Origin: Salvia splendens
Taxonomy: Eukaryota; Streptophyta; Magnoliopsida; Lamiales; Lamiaceae
Assembly (NCBI RefSeq): GCF_004379255.2
Contig: NC_056044.1
Coordinates: forward strand, 7,480,001-7,544,000
DNA: 64,000 nt
Reading direction: 5' to 3'
Shown: positions 42,256 to 54,710 of the stretch, piece after piece
Layout of the letters: every line of letters starts with the position of its first letter
How positions within the stretch are numbered: position 1 is the first letter of the stretch
Notes under the pieces: model-generated
The model's input: only the letters and a program-made list of their open reading frames with translations
Told to the model about the DNA's origin: nothing
Databases searched by the model: none
Translations under genes and position numbers: made by a program

Positions 42256-43804
42256 TGAAGTGTGGGGAGAATAGCAAAAGTGCTCGTGCGTGCTTCTGGT
42301 GTTATGCTAGGTCGAGATGCCAAGTCCTATGAATCCACTAGATCACTTGGTCTAGGAACTCAAGAGAACACGGAATGCTCTGTCGTTGGGCACACTAAAC
42401 TCCCCTTCAAAGATTCCTCAACCCGAATACTATGGAATAGTACAGAGAAGCAGGGGTCGATCCCACGAAGATGGACTTTGGACAAGTGCGGCTGCTGCCA
42501 CGCAAACTGGGTTGAGGTTTAACTACGACTAGACCTAGGCAAGAAATGTAAACACTAGACCTAGGAAACTGTAAACATGCTGAGATCAAACATCATCAAG
42601 ACTATGGGATATTAAATTCCCTTCCTAGACCGTGTAAACGGCTACCTAATAGAACCAGACATGAAGCATATAACAGTGGGGACCATAATTCCAGAATTAG
42701 CAAGTACGGCAGAAAGGCTGCAAATAACAAACTGAAACTCTAACTAACGACGACATGCATTTTTTTAAATGAATCAAAAACGAAGATGAAGAAAACAGAG
42801 CACGTACCTAGATTCGAACAGAATATAAAAGTTGGGTCTTCGAAAACTTACAACAAACCGGAAATAACACAGATCTACATATACTAGACGGAATGAAATG
42901 AAAACACGAAGGCTAGGCATAAATTTTAATCAACTCTGCTCAGATTCACGTCGGATGCTTAATCCACTCCGGATCCAAGCGATCCGAACCAAACAAGAAC
43001 CTCAATCAACTCCATATCTTCCGATCTAACAGATCAACTCCGATCAACACCGAATTCAAACGATTCCAATCAACTCAGCTACAACACCGAATTCAAACCT
43101 ACGATTCAACCACCAACAAACTCTGATCAACCCGATCCAGCCATTACTCTGCACAGATTCAGTGAGCAATTGCGAAACGCATCCAACACAAGTAAACTAA
43201 CTCAAACTCCAGAAAATCACAGGAGTGAAATCAGAAATCAACATCAATGACATAACAGAAAATTAAACTTGCATTAAACACAAAAATAGTCGGTAAAAAC
43301 AGAGAGCCAAGCTCCGAACAACAAAGCTCGGTGAAATCCACAAAATACGAGGAATTAAAATGGAACTTGTTTCTTCGCCCTCGACAGGACACTGTTACAA
43401 CCCAACTGTAATGCGAGAAAGCGAAAAGTGAACCCAAAATGCACCCAAGTGTATAAAAGAAAAGTGAGCTACGAGCCACAGACTGTTAATGAGGCCTCCA
43501 CCCCAGAAGGTTCTTTCCTCCATCCTTTCAGAATGCATGCTTCCTTCCTTATATAGGCGCAGACATAATCTTCTAGAAGCCTTCGTAGAAATCTCCATTC
43601 TACCCTTCAGCTCTGAGATTTCCTCCGTCTTGCAATTTTCCTCCACAATGCTCACTTCTTCGCCAGTTTCCTCGGACATGTGATTGTCCTCTTCTTTTCC
43701 TGGACCTGGCGAAATTCTTCTACACACCTGGCTTAAAATGTGTGTTAGACCCAGTAAATCCACGAATTTATCCCCTAGACCTATGCATGAAATTAGCCTT
43801 ATCA
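42256..43804 (-). repeat. Athila 3' LTR
   Basis: 1549 bp. Compared with the other LTR it lacks a stretch of about 20 bp near 42470 and another of about 24 bp near 43440, besides scattered substitutions. Confidence 0.9.
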
Positions 43805-45367
43805 AACTGCTCACACTTAAACCATGCTTGTCCTCAAGCATAAAAGACAAGAAAAAGAAATAAGGCAAATTTCAATGCACAGTTCCCAAGAACGACTCTA
43901 CAAGCAAAACACAAACAAAGCACTGACTCCTAGACATAGACAACTACAGACTCACAAAAGAAAACAACATACAAAAACAAAACACAACAGATAAGCATGA
44001 ACTAGTTTCAACTTTTAGGCGACTGTCCCCACAAGCTTAAGTCATATCCGATCGTCTACAGTATTCAAATCCTCCCCCTTCCCTCTTCTACCTAAACGAT
44101 CTGTCAGTTTGTCAAGATAGCCTATTGATTTCCCAGCAGTTAGGTTCGCTCGATCACTCATTCCTCACCAGGGATGTTAGGATCGAAACGTTCCAAAGTT
44201 AAAGTTACACCACTGATGCGTCGGGTTATGAGAGTTTCTCCTTCTTACTACTCCTTTTCCCTATTGATTTCCTAGGTCAGGTTGCGATTGCATTCCTGCC
44301 CTATTATTTTTTTTTCTTTTTCTATATATATCTCTTTTTCCCCTGGACCTCGTCCAGCTTATACCTCCTTTTCCTGTTCTATTTTTTTCCGTTGGACGAA
44401 GTCCAGGGGATGTTAGGATTGAAACGCTTCAAAGTTAAAGTTACACCACTGATGCGTCGGGTTATGAGAGTTTCTCCTTCTTACCACTCCTTTTCCCTAT
44501 TGATTTCCTGAGTCAGGTTGCGATTGCATTCCTGCCCTATTATTTTTTTTTTCTTTTTCTATATATATCCCTTTTCCCCTGGACTTCGTCCAGCTTATAC
44601 CTCATTTCCCCGGACTTCGTCCAGCTTATACCTCATTTTCCCGGACTTCGTCCAGCTTATATCTCCATAACCCATTTTTTCTCCTTTATACTCTACTCCC
44701 TAAGCATCAAGTGGCAACCCATTTTTACATGTTAGCTCAAAGTGTTTATGCTTATAACTCGCTCTTATAGTAGGGCTGCACAGCTAGGTTATCTAAGGCC
44801 TTTTCTATCATCCTTACTTCATTCAGACCGCTTTTAGTTTATTAAGGAAAAAGGCATCAAAGTTGACATGTATCCTATCTTCAATCGCTCTCACTAAGAG
44901 AATCTTGCCTTATTATCTCTCTAGCTCATGCAACACACAAAAACGCTAAACCTAGAGACTCTAAGACTCCTATTTACAAAAACAAATACTGCACTTACTC
45001 CCTCCCCCTTCCACTTCACTCAAGCTTGTCCCCAAGCTATCCTAGTGAAGTGGGGAAATAGGGAAGTATGAACAGCACAAAACAGACCAAACAACACAAA
45101 CAAACAAACAACGTGCATAAAACAAAACAAACTTCTCACACTTAGATCGTACAACAAGCTAAGTGGGAGAAGGCGCAACAAACAAAACCAAAACATGCCA
45201 AAACCGAACAACCCCTTCTCACACTTAGACCAAAGATTGGGCTAAGTGTGGGAAGGTGCAACACATATATACAAAATAGAGCATGCTGGTCACAGAAAAA
45301 CACAAAAGGAAGGAAAAACGAAAAATAAAAGAAGAAAAAGTAAAAGTTACTTGGCTCGGGGGGGGGG
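43805..45367 (-). other. Athila noncoding 3' region with tandem duplication
   Basis: Between the last ORF and the 3' LTR. A 236-bp unit starting GGGATGTTAGGATNGAAACG is repeated at 44171 and 44407, followed by three short units of GGACTTCGTCCAGCTTATA (44580-44660). No coding signal. Confidence 0.75.
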
Positions 45368-46990
45368 TCAATTCGGGGTCTGGCCCCCGCGGGAGCCAGA
45401 CTTGGGCGGGGCGGATGGTTGGGTCACTCTAGCTTTCTTCTTTGCCAGCGAATTTGGCTGTGCTGTCATCTCCTCACTCTGTCTAGGCACTGACTTTCTC
45501 ACGGTCAAGGGTTTAGTCGCGGACGGGGCAGTCAGAGGCTTCGTCGGCTGGGGAGGCTTCTGGAGAGATAGACTTCCTTGCCCTGGTGATTTAGAAGCGC
45601 TGCCAGGGCCAGGAAGTAACTTCGGTGCCTCGAGGAACTTCTCTTTAAACCACTTCGCCATCATCATCATCAGCGAGACGGCCTCTGCCATCCTATCAGT
45701 GTGCTTGGACGACGTTGCCACAAGATCAGTAATACATCCCTTGAGGGCCACGATCTCCTCTCTGACTTTCCCGACTTCCATTCTTACCTCGGTTACCTCC
45801 TTCCTCACTCCTGTGACTTCCTTCCTTACTTCTGCAACATCTTTCCGTACTTCCTCAACATCTTTACGTACTTTCTCAACATCGACACTGTCCTTTACAT
45901 CCACGACCTCCGATTCCTGCTTCACCTGGACTTCCGACCTGCCGACCTCATAAAAGCATACCTCCTTCCCATGCATGATTAGAAGCCCCTTGTTGAAGAA
46001 ATATTCGACATTGAAAACCTCTGGGGGCATGCACATCTCCACATCTCGGCACGATTTGGCTATCTTCAGTATTACGTTGCGTTGAAGGTATGCCCCTAGG
46101 AGGTGGCATGTGTACATGTGCCTGGAAGGATTAGCGGCCATTTGATGGCAAGCCTGGGCTAGCCAATAGCCCAGGTGTACACGGACTTCCTTGGCCATAC
46201 ACCAAGTGAAGTATAGGTCGGCTGCGGTCAAAGCAGCGTTTGCGGTTCCCATCAGATTATAACTGATGAACGTCTGAGCGAAACGCCGGATCCGGTTGTC
46301 AATGTGGTAAGCCTTCGAACAACTTGTTTTAAACTGACCCACCTTCGGGTGGGTTATAAACTCCCAAGCGCTTTGTGGTTTGAAACCCGGGGTAAACTTA
46401 GGCGGACCCACCATCATGTCATTCCACAAGCCCTCATCATCCTGTGTGCGCGTTAACAACCCCATGCGGAGCGACCACTCTCGGATGCTCATTTCGTGCT
46501 CCTCGTTGAAAAGGCGGAAGGTAATAGAGCCGGCATCTAGATCAGTTGTAGACTTCAAACGAAAGGTTGAGAAAAACTCACGCGCTAATGCTGTTGGGAC
46601 TTCAAAAGAGCTGTGCTTCAGCAACCAGTCGAAACCGATCGCGTCGATGTACTCCCGGAATTCATCGTCGGAAGCAATCTCCTTCAGCTCTGTGGGATCA
46701 TATCTCTTTCCGGACTTCGCATACTTGCCTTGGGCACTCTTCTCTTTATACGTTGCTGCACGCTTGGGGTCAGTGAACTTCCTCATTGCATCCAGTAATT
46801 CCTTGGTTAACCAAATTTCTGTAGGCTCGAAATTGAGCTCTTCTTCAAGTTCCTCTTCGGAGTCGCTAGATCCAGCAGGGCTATCAGACTCGGCAGCATA
46901 TGGAACTTTTGCGGGTGGAGGAAGAGAGGTTTCAACAGATTTTCCTTTCGATTTCTTGGTCAAGGAAGGAGCGGCCTGCTTCCCCTTCCT
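45368..46990 (-). pseudogene. Athila env-position protein (ATHILA ORF family), C-terminal part
   Basis: The frame stays open upstream of the first listed codon, and there is no ATG near 46963. Motifs include the acidic DSEEELEEELNFEP, EIWLTKELLDAMRKF, EYIDAIGFDWLLK, REWSLRMGLLTR and MYTCHLLGAYLQRN, typical of the plant ATHILA ORF-1 family (PF03078). A regular heptad coiled coil follows (KVRKDVEEVRKDVAEVRKEV) and then a proline-rich basic tail. I see no clear transmembrane segment, so an envelope role is not supported by the sequence. It is joined to the upstream frame (46960-48012) only across a frameshift near 47050-47110. Confidence 0.7.
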
Positions 46991-48012
46991 ATTTCTTTCA
47001 GCCGCCTGGCGACGTTCTTCCTCGTCACTCTCCCCACCACTGGGTCTAGGAGAGATGTCCTGCTCATGGGCTGCGGTCTCTGGACCCAGCGCTTCTCCTT
47101 CCGTTGCTGGATAGAGTCATCAATTTCATCTATCAAGCTCCGGTGAGCTTGTCTCCGGGCTTCCCTTTTATTTACCGGTGAAATCGTCCCCTCCGGGACA
47201 TCAGTCAAATCCACAACTAGATTTACCCTCTCGTCGACGGGTTTCTGTACATCTTTAGTAACGAGGGCCTCTCCCTCCTCAGAAAGCAAAGGGGTTGCCC
47301 CCGTGATATAAACAGGGGTTTCCACCCCAACCAAATCTTGTTCATTGTGGGTCTTAGTACCTACAACCTTTTCAGGGGTCCTCCCCTCATCATCGTTCTC
47401 AACAGAGACTTGGGCCTCATCGCCCCCAACTTTTTCTAGGGTTTCCCCCTCCATAGCTTTCTCAGAAATTAGGGCCTCATCGCCTTCAACATGTTCTAAG
47501 GTTTCCCCCTCAGGATTACTAGTAGACAAAACAACAGATACACCCAGACTTTCTGACACAACACGGGTTTCTCTATGAACGACATCAATAGCAGCAATAA
47601 CAGAGGTTACCCCATCAGATGCACCATCAGCAGTAATGGCAAAGGTTTCCCCCTCAGAAACATGGTCTAATCTTGGTTCACTGACCGCTAAAAGCTCCAA
47701 ACCCGTAGCCAGATCCGCTTCCTCCTCAGGTACGTTTGCGGCGGTTGTTCCGGCTACACTGGTGGCTGGTTCGGCCATCGAATGTACGACCTCCGGTTGG
47801 GGTTTCGCAGTCTCTGAAACTTGTGGTGGTGGTGGTGCAGTGGTTTTCCCTATCATATTGGTGAGCATGGCGAATGCCTTCATCGCCTCCTCTGGCCCCC
47901 CAAGTTTCTGCAATAGATCGGCCATGAACGACGTTGCGTTAGATTCGGCGGATCCAGAGGTGCTTCCTGTGTTTTGTGTGTTCTCCATGGCGGAATCTGT
48001 AGAATTTCGCAA
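46960..48012 (-). pseudogene. Athila env-position ORF, N-terminal part
   Basis: Low-complexity acidic protein with repeated EGETLEKVGGDEA-like units and a start region MENTQNTGSTSGS (ATG near 47988). Toward its end, near 47110, the coding signal moves to another frame, where PSGGESDEEERRQAAERN leads into the 45368-46990 protein. The last roughly 45 codons before the stop at 46960 are therefore out-of-frame translation. Confidence 0.6.
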
Positions 48013-48587
48013 GAACTCGGATGATAAAATTTCGTCGATTAGGGTTAGAGAGAGAATTTGAGAGAGAGAATTTGGGGATTTTTTTTTCGTAGAGAGAGTG
48101 CGTATGATATGGAAAATAAAAGAGAGAGCACGGTTATAGCCTGTAGGTATGGGAAAGGACGGTTTTGCAGGTGGTAGCAGGCGTGACGCGAGCGACCGTA
48201 CGCCTCCCCATAAAGTTACCTTTTAAAATTCGAACCGGTGCTAACTCCCTCCAAAATTTTACTCCTCAACTCCCTGCCCATGTGAATACTCTCTACAATA
48301 TCACACTTAGAAAAACATCAAACTAAAAATGAAACGCCAGACTCCCAGGTCAAGGATATGACAGTATGAAAAAAAATTCCCTAAGGAGTCTGGGATTTCG
48401 AAAATATTTTTTGGAAGATTAATTTTTTCTGATTTGTTTGGGTTTTCTTGATTTAAGGAAAGCAATTAAATATTTACACTCTCTTTCAAGTATTCTTGAG
48501 ATTCCCTGGGTCAGGGCATGAATAAAAACAACTTCTCAATTTTCTTGACCCAGGATTTCTTCAAGAACACTTCCTTCCTAGATTGGT

Positions 48588-49262
48588 TTAGGCGATATCA
48601 GGGAGTGCGCGTAGAGGCACTTCGTCCACTACACACAGCTCCGAGTTATCCCGAAATACCTTCACACGATGACCATTGACGAGGAAAGGCACAGAATTCG
48701 AGGCGTCTCCTTGGATCTCTACTGCTCCATTTGCGCGAAGGCCAACGATAGTATATGGTCCGATCCACTTGGACTTTAGCTTTCCAGGCATCAGCTTAAG
48801 CCAGGACTGGAATAGGAGAACTTTCTGCCTAACTTGTAGTTCCTTGGTCCGGAGATTCTTATCATGCCAGAGCTTGGTCTTTTCTTTGTACCACATCGCG
48901 GACTTGTAAGACTCAAGCCTCAATTCTTCCAACTTCTGGAGCTGAAATTTCCTCTCTTCCTCACAAGCTTGAGGATTCATGTTAATCTCCTTGACCGCCC
49001 AGTATGCCTTGTGCTCCAGTCCAACTGGCAAGTGGCACATCTTGCCGAACACTAACCTGTACGAAGACATCCCAATAGGCGTCTTATATGATGTAATGTA
49101 AGCCCATAATGCGTCGTCAAGCCTCTTACTCCAGTCTTTACTTGACGGATTCACTGTCCTTTCAAGTATAGCTTTGATCTCCCTATTTGATATTTTCGCC
49201 TGGCCGTTAGACTGAGGATGATAAGGTGTAGACAACCTGTGGTGGACTCCATACTTCTTCAT
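48588..49262 (-). pseudogene. Athila integrase, C-terminal half
   Basis: Continues the integrase core: [20 protein letters not shown] with the catalytic Glu region altered (the usual Q-x-E-x-x-N is KISNRE), [20 protein letters not shown], then the C-terminal domain [13 protein letters not shown]. Separated from the upstream part by a TGA near 49295. Confidence 0.85.
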
Positions 49263-49295
49263 CAGAGCTTCTATCGTACGGTTCCGGAAGTGAGT

Positions 49296-49817
49296 TCATT
49301 GATCTGAAATAACAGCCCTAGGAACACCGTACCTATTAAAAATGTTAGCCCTAAGAAATTTTGCCACCTCACCAGCTTCGCAAGATGTGGTAGCTTTTGC
49401 CTCTATCCATTTCGAAACATAATCCACCGCCACAAGTATGTATGCATTCCCATATGAAGATGGAAATGGACCCATGAAGTCCATTCCCCAGACGTCGAAA
49501 ATCTCACAAACGATGACAGGGACTTGCGGCATTTCATCTCTTTTGGAGATTCCCCCAGTCTGTTGACACCTTTCACAATTCTGACAGAATTCGAACGCAT
49601 CCTTATGCAATGTAAGCCAGTAAAACCTGCTGTCTAACACCTTCCTCGCGGTCTTCCTTTGTCCAAAGTGACCTCCACACGCTAGAGCGTGGCAATGATT
49701 CAGCACATCCCTTTGTTCCCACTCTGGAATACATCTCCTAATTACTTGGTCAGCTCCCATCCTCCATAGATACGGGTTGTCCCAAAAATAGTACTTGGCT
49801 TCGCTTTTCTGTTTCAT
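49296..49817 (-). pseudogene. Athila integrase, zinc finger and core start
   Basis: H2C2 zinc finger ([28 protein letters not shown]) and DDE core start ([35 protein letters not shown]). A stop codon before it separates it from RNase H, and another follows DQ. Confidence 0.87.
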
Positions 49818-49961
49818 CTTCTAGGCCCGAGAAATTTCTTGGGAACTGGGCGCTTCTCTGGTGACCAAGTAATTTGCTAGGTCTGTGAACCACGGCTCAG
49901 CGTTTATCTGGCATTTTCCTTTTTCAGCATCTCCTGGACCTGTTACTGCCATTATCTCTTC

Positions 49962-52900
49962 CTAACTGATAGGTCTAGGCGAACTTTCCAGATAATATAG
50001 ATGTTCCTCCGGGAACGCATCAGGTATTGCTTCGTCTGTTTCTCCCTGGTAAATGCGACTCAAGTGGTCGGCTACCTTGTTCTCTGTTCCTTTCTTGTCC
50101 CTGACTTCCCAGTCAAATTCCTGTAAGAGTAAAACCCAACGGATTAACCTTGGCTTATACTCCTTCTTCGCCAGTAAGTACTTTATTGCAGCGTGATCGG
50201 TGAAAACTATCACCTTAGACCCCAGCAAGTACGGGCGAAACTTCCCAAATGAGTACACAACTGCCAACATTTCCTTCTCCATGGTGTCATAATTTTTCTG
50301 GGCCTGATTGAGCGTTTTTGAAGCATAAAAAATCACATAGCTTTTCCCATCAACTCTTTGACCTAGCACCGCCCCTACTGCGTAATCACTTGCATCACAC
50401 ATTATTTCAAAGGGTAGATTCCAGTCGGGTGCTCTAATAATGAGAGCAGATACTAGTCTATCCTTCAACAGCTGAAAAGCCTTTTTACACTCCTCATCGA
50501 AAACAAAATCGACATCGTTATGCAACAAGTGAGTGAGTGACTGAGCAATCTTTGCGAAATCCTTTATGAACCTCCTATAGAATCCAGCATGCCCTAGGAA
50601 TCCTCTTACTTCTTTCTGATTTATCGGGTAAAGCAGTTTTGAGATCACATCAATCTTTGCTTGGTCTACCTGTATACATCTTTCCGATACCACATGCCCT
50701 AGGACAATTCCTTCTGGGACCATAAAGTGGCATTTCTCGAAATTCAAAACTAAATGCTTTTCCTGGCACCTCCTCAACACTATATCCAAACTTGCCAAAC
50801 ATGAGTCAAATGAATTCCCGTACACAGTGAAATCGTCCATAAAAATCTCGATGCAATCCTCTAGGAGATCCGAGAAGATACTCATCATACACCGCTGAAA
50901 AGTGCCTGGCGCATTGCACAGACCAAACGGCATCCTTCTGTAAGCATACGTTCCGAAGGGACACGTGAAAGTTGTCTTCTCCTGGTCCTCGGGATCCACG
51001 TAGATTTGAAAATACCCACTATATCTGTCTAGGAAACAGAAATATTGCTTGCCCGCCAACCTCTCCAACATCTGGTCAATGAAAGGTAGAGGGAAATGGT
51101 CTTTCTTAGTCGCTTCATTTAACTTCCTATAGTCAATGCACATCCTCCACCCAGTAACTAGTCGGGTGGGAACCAACTCATTCTTGTCGTTCTTGACCAC
51201 CTGTATTCCCGACTTCTTGGGTACCATATGTACTGGACTCACCCATTCACTGTCTGGTATGGAATAAATGATACCTAGGGAGAGTAGCTTCAATACTTCC
51301 TTCAGCACCTCCCCCCTCATGTTAGGATTCAATTTGCGTTGAGGATCTCTGCAGGCTTTTGCTCCCTCTTCTAGCCGAATGTGATGCATGCACAGATCTG
51401 GACTGATTCCTACCAAATCAGAGAGTGTCCACCCAATAGCCTTCTTGTTCCTCCGAATTACCTTCAGCAGTTCCTCTTCTTGTCCCTCGGTCAAGCTGCT
51501 GTTAATAATCACAGGGAAAGTTTCATTCTCCTCTAGATACACATACTTAAGACCTGGTGGAAGTGTTTTCAGTTCTTTCTTGGGGACATCTTTTTCCTGG
51601 GGTAAGGGATTTTTCTCTGTCGACTCAGTTGTTATTCCCTTCGTAGACTCAGTAGAACTTTCCATGCTCGCCACATAAGGTGTCTTCCTTGATCTAGTTA
51701 GCTCCGGGTTTGTGCAGAATTCCAGAATTGCTTCGGCTAGCTCCTCATCTGATAACTCACTCGTGTTCATTGCTTGACACCACCCGGCTACTTCTCTATC
51801 AATAGCATGACTCATCTCAGAATTCACAATCTGCTCCTGCATTAATTCGGTCTCAAGATATTCCTGGACCAAGGGGTTAATAACGTCTATAGCATGCAAA
51901 TTTTCAACGTCAAGAGGTTTCTTCATTGCCTCATCAATGCTGAATGTATATTTCTCCCCATTGTAATCAAGGCAAATGGTGCCATGAAAGACATCAATGA
52001 TAGTCTTAGCGGTACGTAGAAAAGGTCTCCCTAAAAGTACTCCGCCAGACTCTGCAGACTCACTATCACTCATCTTATTCACATGAAAATCAGCTGGGTA
52101 CAAGAAGTCATGTACATTTACTATCACGTTCTCAAGCACTCCTTCAGGACAAATGCATGACCTGTGTGCCAATTGGATCACAACTTTCGTGTCCACCGTG
52201 CCTACCCCTACTAACTTCTTGTATATAGAAAGTGGTAACACATTTATGGATGCACCTAAGTCACACATAGCATGTTCGATTTTAACATCACCAATAGAGA
52301 TGGGCAAAGTAAATATACCTGGATCATTGCATTTCGAAGGCATCCTCCACTTCTGAATTACCGCGGACACATTCTCGCCTATCAGAATTTTTCCACTAGG
52401 TCTCGCCTTACCAGCTATAAATTCCTTGATGAACTTGCTAAACACTGGAAATTTCAGAGCCTGTAAGAATGGTAGATTGATTTCCAGCTTCCCAAAAATG
52501 TCCATAAAATCTACCGGCTCATCCTTCTTTTTCTTTACTTCCCCTCGGCTTGGGAATGGTTTCGGTCGCTTCCCTATTCCTGTAGAGCTACCGGCCGAGA
52601 ATTCTTCGACTTCTTTCTTCTCCTCCTCCCTTACCAACTCTGGCCCTGGATCGATGAAAAATGGTTCAGTTTCTCTAGGCAATGGTTTCTCCAAATCTCC
52701 TGCCCTGAGTTCATCTCTAATCATGGGATTGTTTGCAGCCAAGTTCCTCGGTCTAGAGGTTATACCCCCTGTCTCCTTGCCCTCGGTGAGATCTGTGACT
52801 TCCTTCGGTCTCATTGCTGGGCCTTCGTACCCCTTCCCAGACCTTAAGGTAATATGGAAAATATTGGCCCTATCAGGCGGTTTTACTGAGGCAGGAATTT

Positions 52901-52970
52901 TACCCTCATTACCTCGCATGTCACTCAAGGAAGTAGCAATCTGTGACAGCTGTCTTGCTAACATATCCAT
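49962..52970 (-). pseudogene. Athila protease, reverse transcriptase and RNase H
   Basis: About 1000 open codons. The protease shows MCDLGASINVLPLSIYKKL, the DLGA variant usual in Athila. RT shows WRMCIDYRKLNEATKKDHF, FCFLDRYSGYFQI, MPFGLCNAPGTFQR and the catalytic FMDDFTVYG. RNase H shows FEIMCDASDYAVGAVLGQ and ends near GTENKVADHLSRI. A TAG at 52986-52988 cuts it from gag; the upstream frame is the same, so this is a nonsense change. This part is still largely readable. Confidence 0.9.
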
Positions 52971-52988
52971 TGCCGTCTTTAGTTCTTG

Positions 52989-53747
52989 CTAAGCATCCTT
53001 AAGCTTGTGGACTACGTCATTGTTAGATTGTAAGTTGTTCTGCATGTGCTGCTGAGAACTGATGAGGTCGTGCACCATTTCATCAAGATTCCTTGGTGGC
53101 TTAAAACTCAGCTGACTAGGGCCGGGTCCTGCATTCTGGTTTGCTCCACTTCCTTGGGTCGGGCGAACATTTCCTTGACCCCCTGAATTGTTGTTGAACT
53201 GATTTCCTTGACCTGGGTAGGTGGGTTGGAAATTCCTTTGGTGTGGTGGCACATAAGAGTTCCCCTGATGGTTTTGATTCCTGTTTCCCCAGTTCGAGTG
53301 ATCTCCCTGGTTCCGATTGTTCCAATTGCCTTGCCCTTCATGATTCCTCCAGTTGCCCTGCCTCTCGGGCTGAGGTGCAAACTGTATACTCTGTTGTAAT
53401 GCTGGCTGGCTCTGTTCGTTATCAGACCATTTAAAATTTGGATGATTCATCCAGGGAGCATCTCTTTGTCTCCCGGGGTTCCAACTTCCATCGGGATTCC
53501 AACTCCCCATCGCATTTACCTGGGCCTGGTAATCTCTTTCCTGAAATTGGGACTCTCCTGGACCAGGCGGTTTCTCCTTCTCCGGTGGCGCTGGCGAATT
53601 AGTTTTTTCGATAGCATTCAAAAGAGCCTTCTCGAGTCTATCTATTCTTGCATCTACTTTATCATCATCTTGTTCCCTCAGTGCATTCACAGAACCTCTT
53701 CTCACAGCATTCCTTGGACTATCATATGCCTTCTTGGCATCTATCAA
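52989..53747 (-). pseudogene. Athila gag, C-terminal Gln/Asn-rich part
   Basis: Starts in a different frame from gag proper, so a frameshift lies near 53745. Rich in Gly/Asn/Gln (GQGNWNNRNQGDHSNWGNRN) with an acidic coiled-coil start (DARIDRLEKALLNAIEK). No zinc knuckle seen. Ends at the in-frame stop at 52989. Confidence 0.78.
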
Positions 53748-54472
53748 TTTCCCCAGAATCTCTCGTGCCTCACTTCCGCTTTTCCGTGTAAAATTCCCTC
53801 CGCTTGAGGAATCATCAAGTCCTTCGACTCAGGAGTCGCTCTTTCATAAAACAGAGAATAGGTCTCTGTCTCTATCATCCGGTGATTCGGGCATGCATCC
53901 AACAATCCATTGAACCTTGACCAGTATTGGCTCAATGACTCGTCATAGTCCTGTTTGCACTCCACTATCTCCTTCTTCAGAGCATTCGTCTTGTTGGATG
54001 GGAAGAAATAATCTAAAAACTCCAATTTAAAGTCTCTCCAAGTGCGGATAGAATCCGGGGGTAACCGTAATAACCATGTGTTGGCCTCCCCCTTCAGAGT
54101 GAAAGGAATCGCGCGCAAGCGATAGTCCTCCTCCGTCGCATCATTTGGCCTCTTTTGGATGCTGCACAATTTACTGAATTCATTCAAAAACACGTACCGA
54201 CACTCACTTCTTGGCCCAGAAAATGTCGGTAAGATTCCGAGCACATTCGTCTTGATCTCAATGGACCTCTGACGTGGGTTCGTCACTATGGCCTGTGCTG
54301 GCTCTCCATCTAAATGGGCAGTTAGCGACCCTATCTCCGGATCTGGGTCTACTACGTGCGCCATGACTACTTCCTCTGTTTCCCCTGTTTCTGACTCTGT
54401 TTCCGACTCTGGTGGTGACTCCGGATCTTCACGTCCTGAGAGACACCCAAGATTCATCGCTAGTAAATCCAC
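53744..54472 (-). pseudogene. Athila gag core
   Basis: Retrotransposon gag domain: FSGPRSECRYVFLNEFSKLC, EEDYRLRAIPFTLKGEANTW, WRDFKLEFLDYFFPSNKT and ESLSQYWSRFNGLLDACPNH. The first ATG in the frame is at about 54457. It breaks by frameshift at 53744-53747. Confidence 0.85.
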
Positions 54473-54690
54473 TCGAAAACGGATCTCCCGTGGTGAACCC
54501 TGATCTGATGGTTACTGAAGAGGCTGTTTCCTTGACCTGCCAAATGAATTGACCGTGCTCCCACCCAGACGAGTTACTCCCGTGAGTAGACCGTGAGCCT
54601 CTGCTCATAAACTACAAATAAAAAGAAAGAAAATAAATCAAAACTATATACGCCAAAGACTCTAAACACTAACACAAACTACGCCATCCA

Positions 54691-54708
54691 TCCCCGGCAA
54701 CGACGCCA
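54691..54708 (-). promoter_or_regulatory. Athila primer-binding site
   Basis: On minus it reads TGGCGTCGTTGCCGGGGA, two bases from the 5' LTR. It differs by one base from the tRNA-Asp-type site reported for Athila elements. Confidence 0.8.
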
Positions 54709-54710
54709 TT

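Noticed and set aside
42262..42522. Open frame repeated at 54717-54998, and the 43395-43868 / 55831-56337 pair
   Set aside because: Both pairs are Athila LTR sequence, not genes.
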